Positions 33,631-41,221 of a stretch of 64,000 bases of DNA are shown here, piece after piece. Each line of letters opens with the position of its first letter. Within the stretch, counting starts at the first letter, position 1. The stretch is from Bradyrhizobium sp. C9 (GTDB lineage: Bacteria; Pseudomonadota; Alphaproteobacteria; Rhizobiales; Xanthobacteraceae): the NCBI RefSeq assembly GCF_002532045.1, contig NZ_NWTG01000008.1, positions 124,001 to 188,000 of the forward strand. The letters are read 5' to 3'. The position numbers and the translations under genes were made by a program. Under the pieces are notes generated by a model. It was not told the origin of the DNA, did not search any database, and was given only the letters and a program-made list of their open reading frames with translations.

Positions 33631-34761
33631 ATGTCAACAAAGAGTAATAACAATGCTCCGGCGGTGGGTGGGAACCGTCGGGCAGAGGCGGGGATCTTGG
33701 CGCCGGACAACAGGATTTTGCGGCGAGCCCGGATGGAGCTCGCCTATTTCAGCGGCGCCTTCCGTTTGCGGGAGCATGAGGCAGGGGGCGCCGGGGTGAT
33801 CCTGCGCTTCGCGCGCGTCCGCCCCGCGCACCGCGCCCGGTTCCAGCCGCTGAAATCCCAGGAGATCACGCCTGCCTTCCTCGATCGCACCATTCGTGCG
33901 CTGAAGCGCTGGAAGTACGATATCGTTGGGATCGACGAGGCCTGCCGCCGCGCGGTGACGCTGCCGGAGCGCCGGCGCTTTGTCTGCCTGAGCTTCGACG
34001 GCGCCAGCAAGGACATCGTCACGCATGGCTATCCCGTGCTCGCCAGGCACCGCGTGCCCTTCACCCTCTATCTGCCGACAGCCTTCCCGGACGGCGTGGG
34101 CACGGCGTGGTGGCTGGTGCTCGAGGACATCATCGGGCGCGAGAGCCGCATCAGCCTGATGATCGATGGCAAGGAACGGCACTTCACGGTCTCGGGTCTG
34201 TCGGACAAATACGAGCTGTTCGATTTCCTGTCCGGCTGGCTGCGCAAGCTGTCGCCGCCCGATCTGGCCTATGCGGTGAATGATCTTGGCCGGCGCTATT
34301 CGGCCGATGCGGCGCAATTGTCGCGCAACGCGTCGCTCGACTGGACGGATCTGGCGAAGCTTGCGGCTGATCCGCACGTGACGTTCGGCAGCGCGACGGT
34401 GAACTATTCCGCCCTGTCGAGCCTGAAGGATGCCGACGCGCAGCGCGAGATGACGATGGGAAAGGCGGTCGCCGAGAGCGCGCTGCGGCGGCCGGTCAAG
34501 CATTTCGCATTCCCCTTCGGGGACCGTGACGCGTTCAGCCGTCCGCACGTCATGATGGCCGAGGAGGCCGGCTTTGCCAGCGCGGTGTCGACCATATCAG
34601 GGGTGGTCGAGGCACAGGGGCGCACCAATCTCTACGCGCTGCCGCGCGTCGCATGGGACGGCCGCGTGCGCTCCTTGCGGATGATGCGCGTGCTGCTCTC
34701 GGGCGTGATGTTTCCGCCGGTGCGTCCGACCCGGCATGGGCGCGACGAGGGCGCGACCTAG
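33631..34761 (+). CDS. Polysaccharide deacetylase-fold protein with altered active site
   Basis: 376-residue NodB-homology protein, no signal peptide. Family landmarks are clear (FVCLSFDGASKDIV at 117-130, YPVLARHRVPFTLYLPTAFP, HVTFGSATVNYSAL at 249-262, HFAFPFGDRD at 291-300), but the metal and catalytic residues are not. Motif 1, normally FDDG, is FDGA, so the second Asp is Gly124. Motif 2, normally HTxxH, reads ATVNY, with Ala255 and Tyr259 in place of both His. Activity as a metal-dependent deacetylase is therefore unlikely. It is probably a pseudoenzyme or has another chemistry. ATG at 33631 has GCAGGGAA just before it. Its 3' end overlaps DUF2842 by 4 bases. Confidence 0.85.
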   Translation: MSTKSNNNAPAVGGNRRAEAGILAPDNRILRRARMELAYFSGAFRLREHEAGGAGVILRFARVRPAHRARFQPLKSQEITPAFLDRTIRALKRWKYDIVGIDEACRRAVTLPERRRFVCLSFDGASKDIVTHGYPVLARHRVPFTLYLPTAFPDGVGTAWWLVLEDIIGRESRISLMIDGKERHFTVSGLSDKYELFDFLSGWLRKLSPPDLAYAVNDLGRRYSADAAQLSRNASLDWTDLAKLAADPHVTFGSATVNYSALSSLKDADAQREMTMGKAVAESALRRPVKHFAFPFGDRDAFSRPHVMMAEEAGFASAVSTISGVVEAQGRTNLYALPRVAWDGRVRSLRMMRVLLSGVMFPPVRPTRHGRDEGAT

Positions 34762-34967
34762 GCGCGGTCGGGTCGCGACATCCAGGACACGATCGGCATC
34801 GCCGGCAGCACCCAGCCGAGGCCCGCGACGACGTAGAAGATCGCCTGGAGCAGCCCCGAATTGGCGAGCCACGGGGTCTGGGCCACCGTCATGCCAAGCA
34901 GCGACCACACCACGACCAGGATCAGCAGGAAGATGGTTCCGAGCAGTTTGCGGGTGCGTATGGCCAT
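34758..34967 (-). CDS. DUF2842 small membrane protein
   Basis: 69-residue protein with two membrane helices (about residues 8-28 and 38-58), the DUF2842 pattern: RKLLGTIFLLILVVVWSLLG and FYVVAGLGWVLPAMPIVSWM. Function is unknown; the family is confined to alphaproteobacteria. The ATG at 34967 gives the full domain. It converges on the deacetylase-like gene and is divergent from ctaA. Confidence 0.82.
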   Translation of the reverse strand: MAIRTRKLLGTIFLLILVVVWSLLGMTVAQTPWLANSGLLQAIFYVVAGLGWVLPAMPIVSWMSRPDRA

Positions 34968-34991
34968 GGCGGATATGTATGACTCGTGATC

Positions 34992-35092
34992 CAGAGCGTT
35001 TTCGACCAAAGCGGACACCGGTTCGCGCAAGAAAACGCGTCAAAACAAAGATTGCTGAGGTCTCGTTCAGACCGATCGGAACGAGGCCTCAG
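34992..35092. repeat. Dispersed intergenic repeat, family B copy 3
   Basis: AGAGCGTTTTCGACC, CCGGTTCGCGCAAG and AAAACGCGTCAAAA, with a second palindrome around TCGTTCAGACCGATCGGAACGA. It has the same layout as the copy at 8062-8165 and lies in the ctaA leader. Confidence 0.78.
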
Positions 35093-35158
35093 GCGGCGCT
35101 TGCGCCGCGGGCGGGCCGGACTATAAGGGGCCCGAAAATCCAATCAAGTCAGGGCGAA

Positions 35159-36244
35159 ATGGCCGGTATTTCCGCACAACCATCGCAGCTCCGCGCGGTC
35201 AGGGTCTGGCTGCTCGCAGTCGCCGGCCTGATCGCGCTGATGGTGCTGGTCGGCGGCGCCACGCGGCTCACCGAGTCCGGCCTGTCGATAGTCGAATGGA
35301 AGCCGGTGGCCGGCGCGCTGCCGCCGCTGACCGAGGCGCAGTGGACGAAGGCCTTCGAGGGCTACAAGACCATCCCGCAATATCGCGAGCTCAACGCCGG
35401 GATGACGCTTGATCAATTCAAGACGATCTTCTGGTGGGAGTGGAGCCACCGGCTGCTCGGCCGGGTGATCGGCGCCGCCTATCTGCTGCCGTTCCTGTAT
35501 TTCCTGTGGCGCGGCGCGGTGAGCGGCGAGCTCGGCCGGCGGCTGTGGGTGATCTTCGGTCTCGGTGCGCTGCAGGGCGGCGTCGGCTGGTGGATGGTGG
35601 CGTCCGGCCTCTCGGAGCGCGTCGAGGTGTCGCAATATCGGCTGGCGACGCATCTGGTGCTGGCGCTGTTGATCTTCGCGGCGATCGTCTGGACGCTGCG
35701 GCGCTTGACGGATCGCCCATCCGTGATCGCGCCGGTCAGGCTGAAGATCACGAGCGCGGTGCTGCTCGTGCTCACCTTCGTGCAGCTCTATTTCGGCGCG
35801 CTGGTCGCCGGCCTGCGTGCGGGCAGGGTTTACAACACCTGGCCCGAGATCGACGGCGGCATGATCCCGTCGGCTGACCGGCTGTGGTTCGAGACGCCAT
35901 GGTGGCGCAATCTGTTCGACAACACGCTGACGGTGCAGTTCGAGCATCGCATGACCGCCTATTTGTTGTTCGCGCTGGCGATCGCGCATGCGATCGACGC
36001 CGTGCGCTCGCGCGCCGGAGCTGCCGTCATCGCGGGCGCGTGGTGGCTGGTGGCGGCGATCACGCTGCAGGCGACGCTCGGCATCCTGACGCTGCTGCAT
36101 CAGGTGCCGATCGATCTGGCGCTGACACACCAGGCTGTCGCGATCGTCGTACTGACGCTCGCGGTGTTGCAGGCCGAGCGGTTTGCCGCGCGCCGAACGG
36201 AACAAGGCCAGCCGAACCTCGTTCCGGCGGGCCAGTCCCTTTGA
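35159..36244 (+). CDS. ctaA: Heme A synthase (COX15/CtaA)
   Basis: Converts heme O to heme A for cytochrome c oxidase; inner membrane enzyme. 361 residues with eight membrane helices in two similar halves. Heme-ligand histidines sit in WSHRLLGR, LATHLVLA, FEHRMTAY and LTHQAVAI, one per helix as expected. The N-terminal helix has GGATRLTESGLSIVEWKP, the family signature. ATG at 35159 has AGGG upstream; the open frame to 34736 crosses repeat B and is not coding. Confidence 0.96.
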   Translation: MAGISAQPSQLRAVRVWLLAVAGLIALMVLVGGATRLTESGLSIVEWKPVAGALPPLTEAQWTKAFEGYKTIPQYRELNAGMTLDQFKTIFWWEWSHRLLGRVIGAAYLLPFLYFLWRGAVSGELGRRLWVIFGLGALQGGVGWWMVASGLSERVEVSQYRLATHLVLALLIFAAIVWTLRRLTDRPSVIAPVRLKITSAVLLVLTFVQLYFGALVAGLRAGRVYNTWPEIDGGMIPSADRLWFETPWWRNLFDNTLTVQFEHRMTAYLLFALAIAHAIDAVRSRAGAAVIAGAWWLVAAITLQATLGILTLLHQVPIDLALTHQAVAIVVLTLAVLQAERFAARRTEQGQPNLVPAGQSL

Positions 36245-36248
36245 TCGA

Positions 36249-37100
36249 TCAGGACAGGTAGTCGAGCCCGATATCGAGCGCGGCCGAACTGTGGGTGATC
36301 CAGCCGACCGAGATCAGGTCGACCCCGGTGGCGGCAATCGCCGCGGCCGTCGCAGCCGTGATGCGGCCGGAGGCTTCGGTGATCGCCTTGCCGCGCGCCA
36401 TCTGAACCGCCTGGCCGAGCTGCTCGGTCGTCATGTTGTCGAGCAGAACAGCGTCGACGCCCAGCGCCAGCGCTTCCTCGAGCTGCGACAGCGTGTCAAC
36501 CTCGACCTCGATCTTGACCATATGGCCGGCATTGGCCTTGGCGCGTTCGATCGCGGTGCGGATGCCGCCGGCGAGCGCGATATGGTTGTCCTTGATCAGC
36601 ATCGCATCGTCGAGCCCGAAACGGTGATTGCCGCCGCCGCCGGCGCGCACCGCATATTTCTCCAGCGCCCGCAGTCCCGGCGTGGTCTTGCGGATGTCGA
36701 CGATTTGTGCGCGCGTGCCCGCGACCGCTTTCACCAGCGTGGCGGTTGCGGTCGCGACGCCGCTGAGATGGCAGAGGAAGTTGAGCGCGGTGCGCTCCGC
36801 GGTGAGCAGGCTGCGGGCCGGACCGTCGATGATCGCGATCACTTGGTCGGGCTCGACCGCGCTGCCGTCGGGTCGCTCGGTGCGCAGCTCGATCGCTGGT
36901 GACACCATCTGGAATGCTGACCGCGCCACGTCGAGGCCTGCGATCACGCCGGGCTGCCGTGCCCGCATCACCAGCCGCGCCTGCTGGCCGGCCGGCACGA
37001 TCGCGTCCGCGGTGATATCGCCGGCGCGGCCTAGATCCTCGCGCAGCGCGGTCTGCACGATCGGCTCATAGAGCAGGGGCAAGAGGGGATTGAGGGTCAT
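36249..37100 (-). CDS. nadC: Carboxylating nicotinate-nucleotide diphosphorylase
   Basis: Third step of de novo NAD synthesis: quinolinate plus PRPP gives nicotinate mononucleotide. 283 residues with LREDLGRAGDITADAI, RTALNFLCHLSGVAT, the DIRKTTPGLR motif, GGNHRFGLDDAMLIKDNH and a VEVEVDTLSQLEEAL strand, ending ISVGWITHSSAALDIGLD. The start overlaps the nadB stop by four bases (ATGA type). It is the last gene of nadABC and converges on ctaA with a 4-base gap. Confidence 0.96.
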   Translation of the reverse strand: MTLNPLLPLLYEPIVQTALREDLGRAGDITADAIVPAGQQARLVMRARQPGVIAGLDVARSAFQMVSPAIELRTERPDGSAVEPDQVIAIIDGPARSLLTAERTALNFLCHLSGVATATATLVKAVAGTRAQIVDIRKTTPGLRALEKYAVRAGGGGNHRFGLDDAMLIKDNHIALAGGIRTAIERAKANAGHMVKIEVEVDTLSQLEEALALGVDAVLLDNMTTEQLGQAVQMARGKAITEASGRITAATAAAIAATGVDLISVGWITHSSAALDIGLDYLS

Positions 37101-38647
37101 GATAGGGCACTCCTGGCTGATAGCTTGGATTCAACGATGTCGCGCGCGGCGGCGAGCGCATCGGCGCGGGTGAGGGTGGACGGCGCTGCCGACACAGCGG
37201 TGTGCGGGAAGTCGGTACGGAAATGACCGCCGCGGCTTTCCTCGCGCCGGATTGCGGCGACGGCGATCATCAAGCCGACCAGCGCCGGGTCGGACGCTGC
37301 ACCGTGGCTGCGCGCGAGCGGATAGAGGCTGCCGATTGTGCGTGCGATGCCGCCGCGGTCGCGGAGCACGCCGAGCCCCTGGGTGAGGATCGGACGCACG
37401 GCGGAAGGATCGGAGGCGGGCGGCATCGTGTCGTCGCTCAGCATCGCGCGCGGACCTGCGCTGATGCCTTCGATGCTCTCGGCAACCCAGCGCGCGCAGA
37501 CGATCGCTTCCATCAGCGAGTTGCTGGCGAGCCGGTTGGCGCCGTGCAAGCCGGTGCGCGCGGCCTCGCCACAGGCCCACAGGCCTTGCACCGTGCTGAG
37601 GCCATGGCCGTCAACCGCGATGCCGCCCATGTGATAGTGGACCGCCGGCCGGATCGGGATCGGATCCGTGGCTGGATCGATGCCGGCCATCTTGCAGAAC
37701 GCGCTGATCACGGGATAGCGCTGCGCGAAATCCGCGCCTGGATGCTGGCGCGCATCGAGGAAGGTGCGGTGCCCCGCGGCGCGGTGGCGCCAGACGGCGC
37801 GCGCGACGATGTCGCGCGGCGCGAGCTCGGCGCCGGGCTGATCGGCCATGAACCGCTGGCCGATCTCGTCGATCAGGACCGCGCCGTCGCCGCGGATCGC
37901 CTCGGTGAGCAGCGGCATCGGCCGTGACGGCCCGTCGAACGCGGTCGGATGAAACTGGACGAATTCGAGATCTGACAGTTTTGCGCCGGCATGCGCCGCG
38001 AGCGCGAGCCCATGGCCGAAGCATCCGCCCGGGTTGGTGCTGTCTGAGAACAGCCCGCCGATGCCGCCGGTCGCGATCACGACGCGGTTGGTTGCGATCG
38101 TCAGCGCGCCGCGGTCGCTGGCGGCAAGCACGCCCCTGACCGCATTGTCCTCGACCAGCAGCCGCCGCGCCTCGACGCCTTCCAGCAAGGTAATCGATGG
38201 CGTCCGGCGGACCGCTGCGATCAGCGCGCGCATGATCTCGCGGCCGGTTCCGTCGCCGGTGGCGTGCACGATGCGGTTGCGACCGTGCGCAGCTTCGAGC
38301 CCGAGCCGCCAGCTGCCGTCGGCGCGCCGGTCGAAGGCGACGCCGAGCTCGGCCAGATGCGCCACGGCATCAGGCGCGGCGTGGACGATCCGGGATGCTG
38401 CGGCCGCGTCGCAGAGGCCGGCACCGGCCGCGAGCGTGTCGGCGAGATGCAAGGCAGGGGTGTCATCCGCGCCGACCGGCGCAGCCAATCCACCTTGCGC
38501 CCACATGCTGGAGGCTTCGGCGCCGAGCGGCGACTTCGACAGCAGCACGACCGGCTCGGGCGCGAGCTGAAGGGCGGTCATCAGTCCCGCGGCGCCGCCG
38601 CCGATGATCACGGGGCGGCCGTTGAGATCGGAGATATCGGTACTCAT
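37097..38647 (-). CDS. nadB: L-aspartate oxidase
   Basis: FAD enzyme making iminoaspartate for quinolinate synthesis. 516 residues. The FAD-binding start PVIIGGGAAGLMTAL is at residues about 12-26. Other features are SSMWAQGGLAAP, the active-site region DLEFVQFHPTAF and the HYHMGGIAVDGHG loop, with TGLHGANRLASNSLMEA near the end of the FAD domain. ATG at 38647; the ORF extends to 38947 only inside nadA. It overlaps nadA and nadC by four bases each, giving tight translational coupling. Confidence 0.96.
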   Translation of the reverse strand: MSTDISDLNGRPVIIGGGAAGLMTALQLAPEPVVLLSKSPLGAEASSMWAQGGLAAPVGADDTPALHLADTLAAGAGLCDAAAASRIVHAAPDAVAHLAELGVAFDRRADGSWRLGLEAAHGRNRIVHATGDGTGREIMRALIAAVRRTPSITLLEGVEARRLLVEDNAVRGVLAASDRGALTIATNRVVIATGGIGGLFSDSTNPGGCFGHGLALAAHAGAKLSDLEFVQFHPTAFDGPSRPMPLLTEAIRGDGAVLIDEIGQRFMADQPGAELAPRDIVARAVWRHRAAGHRTFLDARQHPGADFAQRYPVISAFCKMAGIDPATDPIPIRPAVHYHMGGIAVDGHGLSTVQGLWACGEAARTGLHGANRLASNSLMEAIVCARWVAESIEGISAGPRAMLSDDTMPPASDPSAVRPILTQGLGVLRDRGGIARTIGSLYPLARSHGAASDPALVGLMIAVAAIRREESRGGHFRTDFPHTAVSAAPSTLTRADALAAARDIVESKLSARSALS

Positions 38648-39630
38648 ATTGCCAGCATCCTTTCGACGCTCATGCGCGCGCGATCGGCAATCGCGGGATC
38701 GATCGTGACCTCGTGCCGGTTGGTCTCCAGCGCGTGACGGATGTTCTTCAGCGTGATCCGCTTCATGTGCGGACAGAGATTGCAGGGGCGGACGAAATCG
38801 ACATCGGGATTGCGGGCCGCGATGTTGTCGCTCATCGAACATTCCGTCAGCAGCACCACACGCGGCGGACGTTTGGTCTCGACGAACGTCTGCATCGCAG
38901 CCGTCGATCCCGCAAAATCCGCTTCGGCGACCACCTCGGGCGGGCATTCCGGATGCGCCAGAACGGTGACATCAGGGTAATTTTCACGCAGCTGACGCAC
39001 GTCATCGGCGGTGAACAGCTCGTGCACCTCGCAATGGCCCTTCCAGGCGATGATCTTCTTGCTCGTCTGCTTGGCGATGTTCTGCGCCAGATATTCATCG
39101 GGCAGCATGACGACGCGCTCGGCGTCGAGCGATTCCACGATCCTGAGCGCATTGCCTGAGGTGCAGCAGATGTCGGACTCAGCCTTCACCGCAGTCGACG
39201 TGTTGACATAGGCGACCACCGGCGCGTCCGGATAGCGCGCGCGCATCAGCCGCACGTCGGCTGCCGTGATGGAATCCGCCAACGAACAGCCGGCCTTCAG
39301 GTCGGGGATCAACACCGTCTTCGCCGGATTGAGCAGTTTCGCCGTCTCGGCCATGAAGTGCACACCCGCGAGCACGATGACATCGGCGTCGACCTTGGTC
39401 GCTTCACGCGCGAGCAGCAGGCTGTCGCCGACGATATCGGCGACGCCATGGAAGATCTCCGGCGTCTGGTAGTTGTGCGCCAGCACCACTGCATTGCGGC
39501 GCCGTTTCAGTTCGAGGATGGCGTCGACGTCCTCGGCGAACGTGGCCCATTCGAATGGTGGAATGACGCGCTTGACGCGCTCATAGAGCGGCGCGGTGCG
39601 GGTGAGCAGATCGGTATCGAGTGCAACCAT
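38644..39630 (-). CDS. nadA: Quinolinate synthase
   Basis: [4Fe-4S] enzyme condensing iminoaspartate with dihydroxyacetone phosphate. 328 residues. Likely cluster ligands are Cys115 (KAGCSLADS), Cys200 (KGHCEVHE) and Cys286 (in CNLCPHMK), matching the spacing of the E. coli enzyme. AHNYQTPEI and HPECPPEV motifs are present. Translation starts at the ATG at 39630, with AGGAGAG just upstream lying inside an operator repeat. It is the first gene of nadABC, behind tandem NadQ-type sites. Confidence 0.97.
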   Translation of the reverse strand: MVALDTDLLTRTAPLYERVKRVIPPFEWATFAEDVDAILELKRRRNAVVLAHNYQTPEIFHGVADIVGDSLLLAREATKVDADVIVLAGVHFMAETAKLLNPAKTVLIPDLKAGCSLADSITAADVRLMRARYPDAPVVAYVNTSTAVKAESDICCTSGNALRIVESLDAERVVMLPDEYLAQNIAKQTSKKIIAWKGHCEVHELFTADDVRQLRENYPDVTVLAHPECPPEVVAEADFAGSTAAMQTFVETKRPPRVVLLTECSMSDNIAARNPDVDFVRPCNLCPHMKRITLKNIRHALETNRHEVTIDPAIADRARMSVERMLAI

Positions 39631-39688
39631 TTATACTCTCCTTGAGCATAAGATGGCTTATACTTATCCTGAGCATAAGGCGTGTCAA
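39631..39688 (-). promoter_or_regulatory. nadABC promoter with two tandem operator sites
   Basis: Two 22-bp imperfect palindromes of the form TTATACT-N7-AGCATAA (39631-39652 and 39658-39679), 27 bases apart. On the minus strand a consensus TTGACA at 39683-39688 is followed after 17 bases by AAGTAT. The far site covers the -35/-10 spacer and the near site covers the nadA Shine-Dalgarno sequence. The neighbouring nadQ product is the obvious repressor. Confidence 0.8.
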
Positions 39689-40644
39689 GTGCGCGAAAGC
39701 GGGAGCTTGGTGCCGGCGACGGCCCGTTCGGCCAAGACGGCATGGCGGAAGCGGAACAGCTTGGCCGGCCGCCCGACGGTATCGGCGGCCATTGCGCCAG
39801 TCTCTTCAACGAGTTCCTGCTGTTCGATGAGTCGGCGGAAGTTCTGCTTGTGGACCAGCCGGCCTGCGAGCGCTTCAACACTGCGTTGCAGTTGCAGCAG
39901 GGTGAACTCCGCCGGCATCAATTCGAATACCACCGGACGGTATTTGATCTTGGCGCGCAGCCGCGCGATTCCGGTCGCGAGAATGCGGCGATGATCCGCC
40001 GTCATCGGCTTGCCCGGCACGATTGGCGCCTCGCGGTCATGCGCGCGTCCGGCTTCCGGGATCAGCGAGGCCTCCCAGAGCAGTTCGTAACGCTGCAACA
40101 CCAGTTCTTCGTTCCAGTCGCGATCGTCGAGGCCGAAGGTGATCGCGCAGCGCTGCCAGCGCTCGCGCTGCAGCGTCGGTGACGGCGCGGCTTTCGCCCA
40201 TGCTTTCAGTTTCGGCGCGATCGACCTTGCAATGAAAGCGGGCGCGCCGGCGCGATGGTCCTCCCAGGGGAAGTAGTCGTACCAGCCGGACCAATGCGCC
40301 TCGAATCCTTCGCCGACCTTGTCCTCGCGGGTCAGGCCGAGATAGCTGATCGAGACGCTGTGCGGCGATTTGGCGTCGCCGGACCGGCCGCGGTCGGCAA
40401 AGGTGTAGAGCTGCTCGACATAGCCGAGCGGATGGCCGGTCTGTGCCTCGACCCAGGCACGCAGCGCGGTCTGCAGCGAGCGGTGGGTGAACTCGAACGG
40501 GCCGCTCGGCAGCGCGGAGCCGCCGGCGATGGTCATGATATCAGGCGTGCCGTCGGTAACGGCGACCAGCACCGCGACGAGGTCAGCGGTGACAGCGTTG
40601 CCTGAAGCCGGTGCGCTGGATTTCTTGTGCGGCGATCTGGCCAC
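39685..40644 (-). CDS. nadQ: NAD biosynthesis transcriptional regulator, NadQ-type (Nudix-like fold)
   Basis: 319-residue protein of the COG4111-type alphaproteobacterial NAD regulators. The first two thirds resemble a Nudix domain (VAVLVAVTDGTPDIMTI, LPSGPFEF, a degenerate Nudix box) and the C-terminal third looks like a winged helix (FTLLQLQRSVEALAG, VHKQNFRRLIEQQELV). GTG at 40644 (VARSPHKKSS) is preferred to the longer frame to 40704. It sits directly upstream of nadABC on the same strand, with two operator palindromes between. The role as NAD-responsive repressor is known for the family. Confidence 0.85.
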   Translation of the reverse strand: MARSPHKKSSAPASGNAVTADLVAVLVAVTDGTPDIMTIAGGSALPSGPFEFTHRSLQTALRAWVEAQTGHPLGYVEQLYTFADRGRSGDAKSPHSVSISYLGLTREDKVGEGFEAHWSGWYDYFPWEDHRAGAPAFIARSIAPKLKAWAKAAPSPTLQRERWQRCAITFGLDDRDWNEELVLQRYELLWEASLIPEAGRAHDREAPIVPGKPMTADHRRILATGIARLRAKIKYRPVVFELMPAEFTLLQLQRSVEALAGRLVHKQNFRRLIEQQELVEETGAMAADTVGRPAKLFRFRHAVLAERAVAGTKLPLSRT

Positions 40645-40658
40645 GCGCGCGTCCCGAG

Positions 40659-41063
40659 CTAGCAGTAGCCGTAGACGCCGCAGGCGTAGGGCAGGCGGTC
40701 CCAATAATCGACATAGGCGCCACCGTAATAGGGACCGAGATAGCTGTAGGAGCGGGAATTGCCGTAATCGCCGGGCAGCGACGACGACCCCGGCAGCAGC
40801 GGCTCACCCCGCACGAACGGGATGTACGGCTCTGAATTGAGCGGGATGACCTTGGGCTCGACGACCACGAGCTGGCGTCCGCGCCGCACATAGGTCGGTG
40901 ACGTGATGGTGGTGCGGTAGGCGTAATGCCGGCGCGGCAGGCCCGCCGGCAACTGGCGCGCGGCCTTGACGGTGGCGCTCTTCGGAGGAACTGGGCCGTC
41001 GGCGGCGTCAGCAGGCTGAAGCGCAAACAGCGCGATCGCGAGTGGCAATATCCAGCGCAGCAT
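40659..41063 (-). CDS. Exported hypothetical protein, Tyr/Gly-rich tail
   Basis: 134 residues, no named family recognised. A clear Sec signal peptide (MLRWILPLAIALFALQPADA, cleavage near residue 20) precedes a Lys/Pro stretch and a beta-rich middle (RGRQLVVVEPKVIPLN). The C-terminal tail is rich in Tyr, Gly and Ser and ends CGVYGYC, where two Cys could form a disulfide. It is probably periplasmic or surface-exposed. ATG at 41063 has GGGAG upstream. It lies 14 bases upstream of nadQ on the same strand. Confidence 0.75.
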   Translation of the reverse strand: MLRWILPLAIALFALQPADAADGPVPPKSATVKAARQLPAGLPRRHYAYRTTITSPTYVRRGRQLVVVEPKVIPLNSEPYIPFVRGEPLLPGSSSLPGDYGNSRSYSYLGPYYGGAYVDYWDRLPYACGVYGYC

Positions 41064-41119
41064 CAATGGTCTCCCGAATCATCCGGAGCCTATCACTGCC
41101 ACTTTAAGCCGGATTGAAT

Positions 41120-41166
41120 GTTAACGAGAGACCCGTCGCAATTAAGCGTTAACGCGAGGCCCGTCG
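41120..41166. repeat. 19-bp direct repeat upstream of the exported protein gene
   Basis: GTTAACGAGAGACCCGTCG (41120-41138) and GTTAACGCGAGGCCCGTCG (41148-41166), 17 of 19 bases identical, period 28. It lies 57 bases upstream of the minus-strand start at 41063, a position suited to an operator. Confidence 0.7.
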
Positions 41167-41181
41167 TTCGGAGCAAAGTAG

Positions 41182-41208
41182 CCGGAGCGATGCGGCGCAC
41201 CGCTCCGG
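41182..41208 (-). terminator. Hairpin after metY, possible terminator
   Basis: 8-bp perfect stem CCGGAGCG/CGCTCCGG with an 11-nt loop, 14 bases past the metY stop on the minus strand. There is no strong T-run, so assignment is tentative. Confidence 0.45.
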
Positions 41209-41221
41209 AACAATGGCGGGA

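Noticed and set aside
34736..35158. N-terminal extension of the ctaA frame
   Set aside because: It crosses DUF2842 and a dispersed repeat. The heme A synthase N-terminus begins at 35159.
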